Source: Segetimicrobium sp035279545 (GTDB lineage: Bacteria; Sysuimicrobiota; Sysuimicrobiia; Sysuimicrobiales; Segetimicrobiaceae). From it: DNA of 8,402 nucleotides. Positions within the stretch are counted from its first letter, which is position 1; each line of letters begins with the position of its first letter. Below are positions 6,264-8,402 of the stretch, in pieces. Below the pieces are notes generated by a model. It was not told the origin of the DNA. It worked only from the letters and a program-made list of their open reading frames with translations, and did no database searches. Position numbers and translations under genes: made by a program. Location of the stretch: the NCBI GenBank assembly GCA_035279545.1, contig DATEHM010000171.1, positions 1 through 8,402 on the forward strand, given 5' to 3'.

Positions 6264-7496
6264 TCAGCCGCCCGCGAGGGCGAGCACGCGCTCTTCGAAT
6301 GACGCCAGGGTCGGCTTGATCGTGATCGAGGCCTCGACCACGTGCTCCACCGCTTCCAGCGCCTTCAGGCCGATGCCGGTGATGTAGGCGACGGTGACCT
6401 CGTCGGGGTCGATCACGCCGGCCCGGGCCAGTTTGCGCAGCGCGCCGACGGTAACCCCACCGGCGGGCTCGGTGAACAGCCCCTCCGTCTCGGCGAGGAG
6501 CCGGATCGCCTCCACCATCTCTTGATCGGTCACCGACTCGACGGCGCCCCCCGTCCGCCGCGCCAGATCGAGGACGTAGTGCCCATCGGCCGGCGCGCCG
6601 ATCGCCAGCGACTTGGCGATCGTGTTCGGGCGCACCGGCACGACCTTGTCCGCGCGCGCCTTGTAGGCGGCGGCGACGGGCCCGCAGCCCTCCGCTTGGG
6701 CCGCGGTCATCCGCACGGTGTGGCGGGCGATCAGGCCCCAGCGCTGGAACTCCTCAAACCCTTTGTGGATCTTCACGAACATGTTGCCCGAGCCCACGGG
6801 GACGACCACGCGATCGGGCGCCCGCCAGCCCAACTGCTCGGCGACCTCGAAGGCGAGGGTCTTCGCCCCCTCGGAGTAGTACGGGCGCAGGTTGACGTTG
6901 GCGATCGCCCATCGGTGCTCGTCGCCGATCTCGAGGCACAGGCGGTTCACGTCGTCGTAGGTCCCCTCCACCTCCACCACGGTGGGGCGGTAGACCGAGG
7001 TCGTCACGACCTTGGCGCGCTCGAGCCCCTGGGGGATAAACACGACCGCGCGCAGGCCGGCCTTGGCGGAGTGCGCGGCGACGGCGTTGGCGAGGTTGCC
7101 GGTCGACGCGCAGGACATCACCGTGAAGCCGAACTGCTTGACGGCGGCGATGGCGACGGCCACGACCCGGTCCTTGAACGACCAGGTGGGGTTGCGGGTG
7201 TCGTTCTTGAGATAGAGGTGCCGGAGGCCGAGCGCCTCCCCCAGGCGGAGCGCGGGCACGAGCGGGGTGAACCCGGCGGCGAGATCCCATTCCGGGACGC
7301 GGGATGCGGGCAACAGGTCGTGGTACCGCCAGATCGAGGCCGGGCCGGCGGCGATGCGCGTCCGCAGCGCCTCCCCTTCCAGCCCGCCGAGATCATACAC
7401 CGCCTCGAGCGGTCCGAAGCAGTCCTCGCACACAAAGATGGGCTCCGTCGGAAACCGCCGTCCGCACTCGCGACAGACCAGCCCGATTGCCGCCAT
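6264..7496 (-). CDS. thrC: Threonine synthase-family PLP enzyme (ThrC-like) with N-terminal zinc ribbon
   Basis: The 410-aa product is a fold-type II PLP enzyme, best matched to threonine synthase (O-phosphohomoserine to threonine). An N-terminal zinc ribbon uses Cys8, Cys11, Cys23 and Cys26, as in the ribbon-bearing threonine synthases. The PLP lysine is Lys108 in NPTWSFKDR. CASTGNLANAVAAHSAKAGL (129-148) and FIPQG (153-157) form the substrate/cofactor pocket. PVGSGNM (233-239) is the PLP-phosphate loop, TIAKSLAIG lies at 292-300 and FTEPAGG at 341-347. Two motifs differ from classical enzymes, which read NPTGSFKDR and PVGNAGN, so an altered substrate or nucleophile is possible (cysteate synthase is a known ThrC-derived example). 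The ATG at 7496 is chosen because GGGGAGGGG precedes it at close range; extending upstream would run through the terminator of the leader. A SAM-I riboswitch controls the gene, and a sulfur-carrier gene follows. Threonine synthase is the conservative name; the true substrate is open. Confidence 0.87.
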   Translation of the reverse strand: MAAIGLVCRECGRRFPTEPIFVCEDCFGPLEAVYDLGGLEGEALRTRIAAGPASIWRYHDLLPASRVPEWDLAAGFTPLVPALRLGEALGLRHLYLKNDTRNPTWSFKDRVVAVAIAAVKQFGFTVMSCASTGNLANAVAAHSAKAGLRAVVFIPQGLERAKVVTTSVYRPTVVEVEGTYDDVNRLCLEIGDEHRWAIANVNLRPYYSEGAKTLAFEVAEQLGWRAPDRVVVPVGSGNMFVKIHKGFEEFQRWGLIARHTVRMTAAQAEGCGPVAAAYKARADKVVPVRPNTIAKSLAIGAPADGHYVLDLARRTGGAVESVTDQEMVEAIRLLAETEGLFTEPAGGVTVGALRKLARAGVIDPDEVTVAYITGIGLKALEAVEHVVEASITIKPTLASFEERVLALAGG

Positions 7497-7515
7497 CTCT
7501 CCCCTCCCCCATCGC

Positions 7516-7548
7516 CGCCCGACGACATCCGCCGTGATGCGTCGGGCG
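7516..7548 (-). promoter_or_regulatory. Bulged hairpin between riboswitch terminator and thrC-like ribosome binding site
   Basis: On the minus strand the 5' arm CGCCCGACGCATC (7548-7536) pairs with GATG-T-CGTCGGGCG (7529-7516). This gives 13 base pairs with one bulged base and a six-base loop. It lies after the SAM-I terminator and ends just before the purine-rich ribosome binding site. No T-tract follows, so it is not an ordinary intrinsic terminator. It could stabilise the mRNA 5' end or act as a second control element. Confidence 0.45.
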
Positions 7549-7565
7549 CCAGGATTTTGCTCCCA

Positions 7566-7599
7566 ACAAAAATCCCCCTCCAACTCCGCGAGGGGGGAT
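7566..7599 (-). terminator. Riboswitch-linked intrinsic terminator
   Basis: Read on the minus strand, ATCCCCCCTC (7599-7590) pairs with GAGGGGGAT (7580-7572) around a nine-base loop and runs into TTTTTGTT. It lies 5 bases downstream of the last P1 base of the SAM-I aptamer. The GAGGG at the end of P1 (about 7607-7602) can instead pair with the CCCTC of the terminator arm, which is the expected antiterminator. With SAM bound, P1 forms and transcription should stop here. Confidence 0.88.
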
Positions 7600-7604
7600 C
7601 AGCC

Positions 7605-7715
7605 CTCTTATCTACCGGAATTGGATCTTCCGCGGGAATTAGCACCACGCCAGGTGGGCACCTGGTAGGCTGCCGGGTTTCATCGGGCCCGTCCCTCAAC
7701 CGCTCTGGATAAGAG
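7605..7715 (-). promoter_or_regulatory. SAM-I (S-box) riboswitch aptamer
   Basis: Read on the minus strand, P1 is an exact 8-base pairing, CTCTTATC (7715-7708) with GATAAGAG (7612-7605). Between the arms lie the conserved S-box core elements: GAGGGACGGGCCCGATGAAA (kink-turn and P2), CCCGGCAGCC, a P3 hairpin CCAGGT-GCCC-ACCTGG (7665-7650) and GGTGCTAATTCCCGC. These match the SAM-I consensus closely (family knowledge), and an intrinsic terminator follows. It is expected to repress the downstream ThrC-like and sulfur-carrier genes when S-adenosylmethionine is abundant. Confidence 0.94.
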
Positions 7716-7735
7716 TTGCTATTCAGTTTGAGCCC

Positions 7736-7764
7736 ACGGTAGCATAGGCCCCCCCTGGTGTCAA
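7736..7764 (-). promoter_or_regulatory. Candidate promoter for the riboswitch transcript
   Basis: On the minus strand a perfect -35 hexamer TTGACA (7764-7759) is followed after 17 bases by TACCGT (7741-7736). The latter keeps the key T, A and final T of a -10 box. The transcript would begin near 7729, about 14 bases before the first riboswitch stem, which is a normal layout. The -10 box is weak, so this is a prediction. Confidence 0.5.
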
Positions 7765-7788
7765 GACGAGGGACACCCTATACTGAGG
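7740..7788 (+). promoter_or_regulatory. Candidate lgt promoter elements and ribosome binding site
   Basis: Two mutually exclusive readings exist. TATACT at 7779-7784 is a good -10 box, but it would start the transcript near 7791, making lgt almost leaderless, and it has no good -35. Alternatively TTGCTA (7716-7721) and TAGCAT (7740-7745), 18 bases apart, would give a leader of about 40 bases. That leader would include a GAGG ribosome binding site (7785-7788) five bases before the lgt ATG. Confidence 0.3.
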
Positions 7789-7793
7789 CCGGC

Positions 7794-8402
7794 ATGCACC
7801 CGGTGCTCCTGCGACTCGGCCCGTTCCTCCTCCGCTGGTACGGGGCCATGATGGCCCTGGCGATGATCCTGGCCGTCGCGTTGACCGCCCGCTTCGGCGA
7901 GGTGGTTGGGATCGCCAGATCGCTCATCGTCGATTCGCTCGCGTTCCCCTTTCTGGTCACGCTGCTGGTCGGGGCGCGCGTCGGGTACGTCGTATCGCAC
8001 CCCCAGGAGTTCCTCGGCGACCCGCTGGCCATCATCCGTCCCCCCTACGCCGGGTTGGCCTCGCACGGGGCGATCGCGTTCGGGCTCGCCTTCCTCGCGC
8101 TGTGGTGCCGCCGCCACCGGGTGCCGGTGTGGCGGCTGACCGATGCGATGGCGCCGGCGATCCTCGTGGCGATCATCCTGGTGCGGTGGGGGAATTTCAT
8201 GAACGGGGAGCTATACGGCGATCCGACGACGCTCCCCTGGGGCGTCGTCTTTCCGGGGGTGCCGGGGGGCCCCCGCCACCCGCTTCAGCTGTACGAGATG
8301 GCGGGGACCGCGCTCATCCTCGCCTGGATCGTCCGCGCCGTGGGGCGGCGCCCCTACGACGGCTGGGTGTTCTGGTCGGCGATGATCGCGTCGTCGACCC
8401 TG
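7794..8402 (+). CDS. lgt: Prolipoprotein diacylglyceryl transferase Lgt (first 203 codons, cut by window edge)
   Basis: Lgt is the inner-membrane enzyme that transfers diacylglycerol from phosphatidylglycerol to the lipobox cysteine of prolipoproteins, the first step of lipoprotein maturation. The ATG at 7794 opens a frame that continues to the window end. Visible hallmarks are an N-terminal RLGPFLLRWYGAMM (7-20), where Tyr16 matches the essential N-terminal Tyr; GARVGYV (60-66); GLASHGAIAFG (87-97), where His91 matches the essential His; the Lgt signature R-W-GNFMNGELYG (131-142); and RHPLQLYE (161-168). Several hydrophobic helices fit the seven-helix membrane topology. A GAGG box lies five bases upstream of the ATG. 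About a quarter to a third of the protein lies beyond the edge, including the late conserved Arg/Glu positions. The gene is transcribed away from the riboswitch block and appears functionally separate. Confidence 0.96.
   Translation, partial: MHPVLLRLGPFLLRWYGAMMALAMILAVALTARFGEVVGIARSLIVDSLAFPFLVTLLVGARVGYVVSHPQEFLGDPLAIIRPPYAGLASHGAIAFGLAFLALWCRRHRVPVWRLTDAMAPAILVAIILVRWGNFMNGELYGDPTTLPWGVVFPGVPGGPRHPLQLYEMAGTALILAWIVRAVGRRPYDGWVFWSAMIASSTL

Larger units (their letters stand above)
7497..7793. other. Divergent intergenic region holding the thrC-like leader and both promoters
   Basis: This ~297-base stretch lies between the minus-strand block and the divergent lgt gene. Read on the minus strand it holds, in order, a promoter candidate, a SAM-I riboswitch aptamer, an intrinsic terminator, a bulged hairpin and the ribosome binding site of the ThrC-like gene. 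The lgt-proximal end overlaps the lgt promoter candidates. An inverted repeat TGCTA (7717-7721) / TAGCA (7740-7744) near the predicted transcription start could be an operator, but it is short. No protein-coding ORF is supported here. Confidence 0.85.

Noticed and set aside
6264..6272. C-terminal Gly-Gly on the ThrC-like protein (tail LALAGG)
   Set aside because: It is superficially like a sulfur-carrier tail, but it follows a helix of a full PLP enzyme with no beta-grasp domain; treated as coincidence.
4077..6302. Plus-strand open frame of 741 codons opposite ligA and the sulfur-carrier gene
   Set aside because: It lies antisense to clearly conserved proteins, its translation is Arg/Pro/Gly-rich with no recognisable motif, and such frames are common opposite genes in very GC-rich DNA.
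7497..7583. N-terminal extension of the ThrC-like protein by 29 codons
   Set aside because: The extension would begin inside the riboswitch terminator, and the strong ribosome binding site lies directly before the ATG at 7496.
6342..7712. Plus-strand open frame of 456 codons opposite the ThrC-like gene and the riboswitch
   Set aside because: It overlaps a well-formed riboswitch and a conserved enzyme on the other strand, and its translation is rich in Asp/Gly/Arg repeats typical of antisense shadow.
7761..8117. Minus-strand frame of 118 codons opposite lgt
   Set aside because: The plus-strand Lgt reading has all the signature motifs; this frame is polar low-complexity sequence.

Overview
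The window is a compact, very GC-rich piece of bacterial chromosome with short gaps, overlapping stop/start codons and long spurious antisense ORFs. A GerMN-domain protein, a SAM-I (S-box) riboswitch with its own terminator, and a propionyl-CoA-carboxylase-type acyl-CoA carboxylase together suggest a high-GC member of the Terrabacteria side of the tree (Firmicutes-, Chloroflexota- or actinobacteria-like, possibly an uncultivated lineage). This placement is an inference. No rRNA, tRNA, mobile element, phage gene or CRISPR array was seen.

Layout: seven genes run on the minus strand and one on the plus strand. From the right, lgt (prolipoprotein diacylglyceryl transferase, + strand, cut by the window end) diverges from the minus-strand block at about 7760-7790. 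The minus-strand block starts with a promoter candidate, a well-preserved SAM-I riboswitch aptamer (7605-7715), an intrinsic terminator (7566-7599) and an extra bulged hairpin (7516-7548). These precede a threonine-synthase-family PLP enzyme (6264-7496) and, 21 bases later, a CysO/ThiS/MoaD-type sulfur-carrier protein (5964-6242). After a 129-base GC-rich gap come ligA (NAD+-dependent DNA ligase), a membrane-anchored GerMN protein whose start overlaps the ligA stop, an uncharacterised protein of about 395 residues ending in an Hfq/Sm-like domain, pccB (carboxyltransferase subunit) and the first 122 codons of the biotin carboxylase, cut by the left end.

How the genes fit together: the riboswitch should switch off the PLP-enzyme/sulfur-carrier pair when S-adenosylmethionine is plentiful. 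This ties the pair to methionine or sulfur amino-acid supply rather than only to threonine. The active-site motifs of the PLP enzyme also differ from classical threonine synthase. The two carboxylase genes form a biotin-dependent acyl-CoA carboxylase, with an Asp in the carboxyltransferase that points to propionyl-CoA. The gene just upstream of pccB, only 5 bases away, carries the Hfq-like C-terminal domain.

The two most interesting points are (1) the SAM-riboswitch / ThrC-like / CysO-like module, a candidate protein-thiocarboxylate route for sulfur amino acids, and (2) the Hfq-like domain on the end of a much larger protein, coupled to acyl-CoA carboxylase genes.
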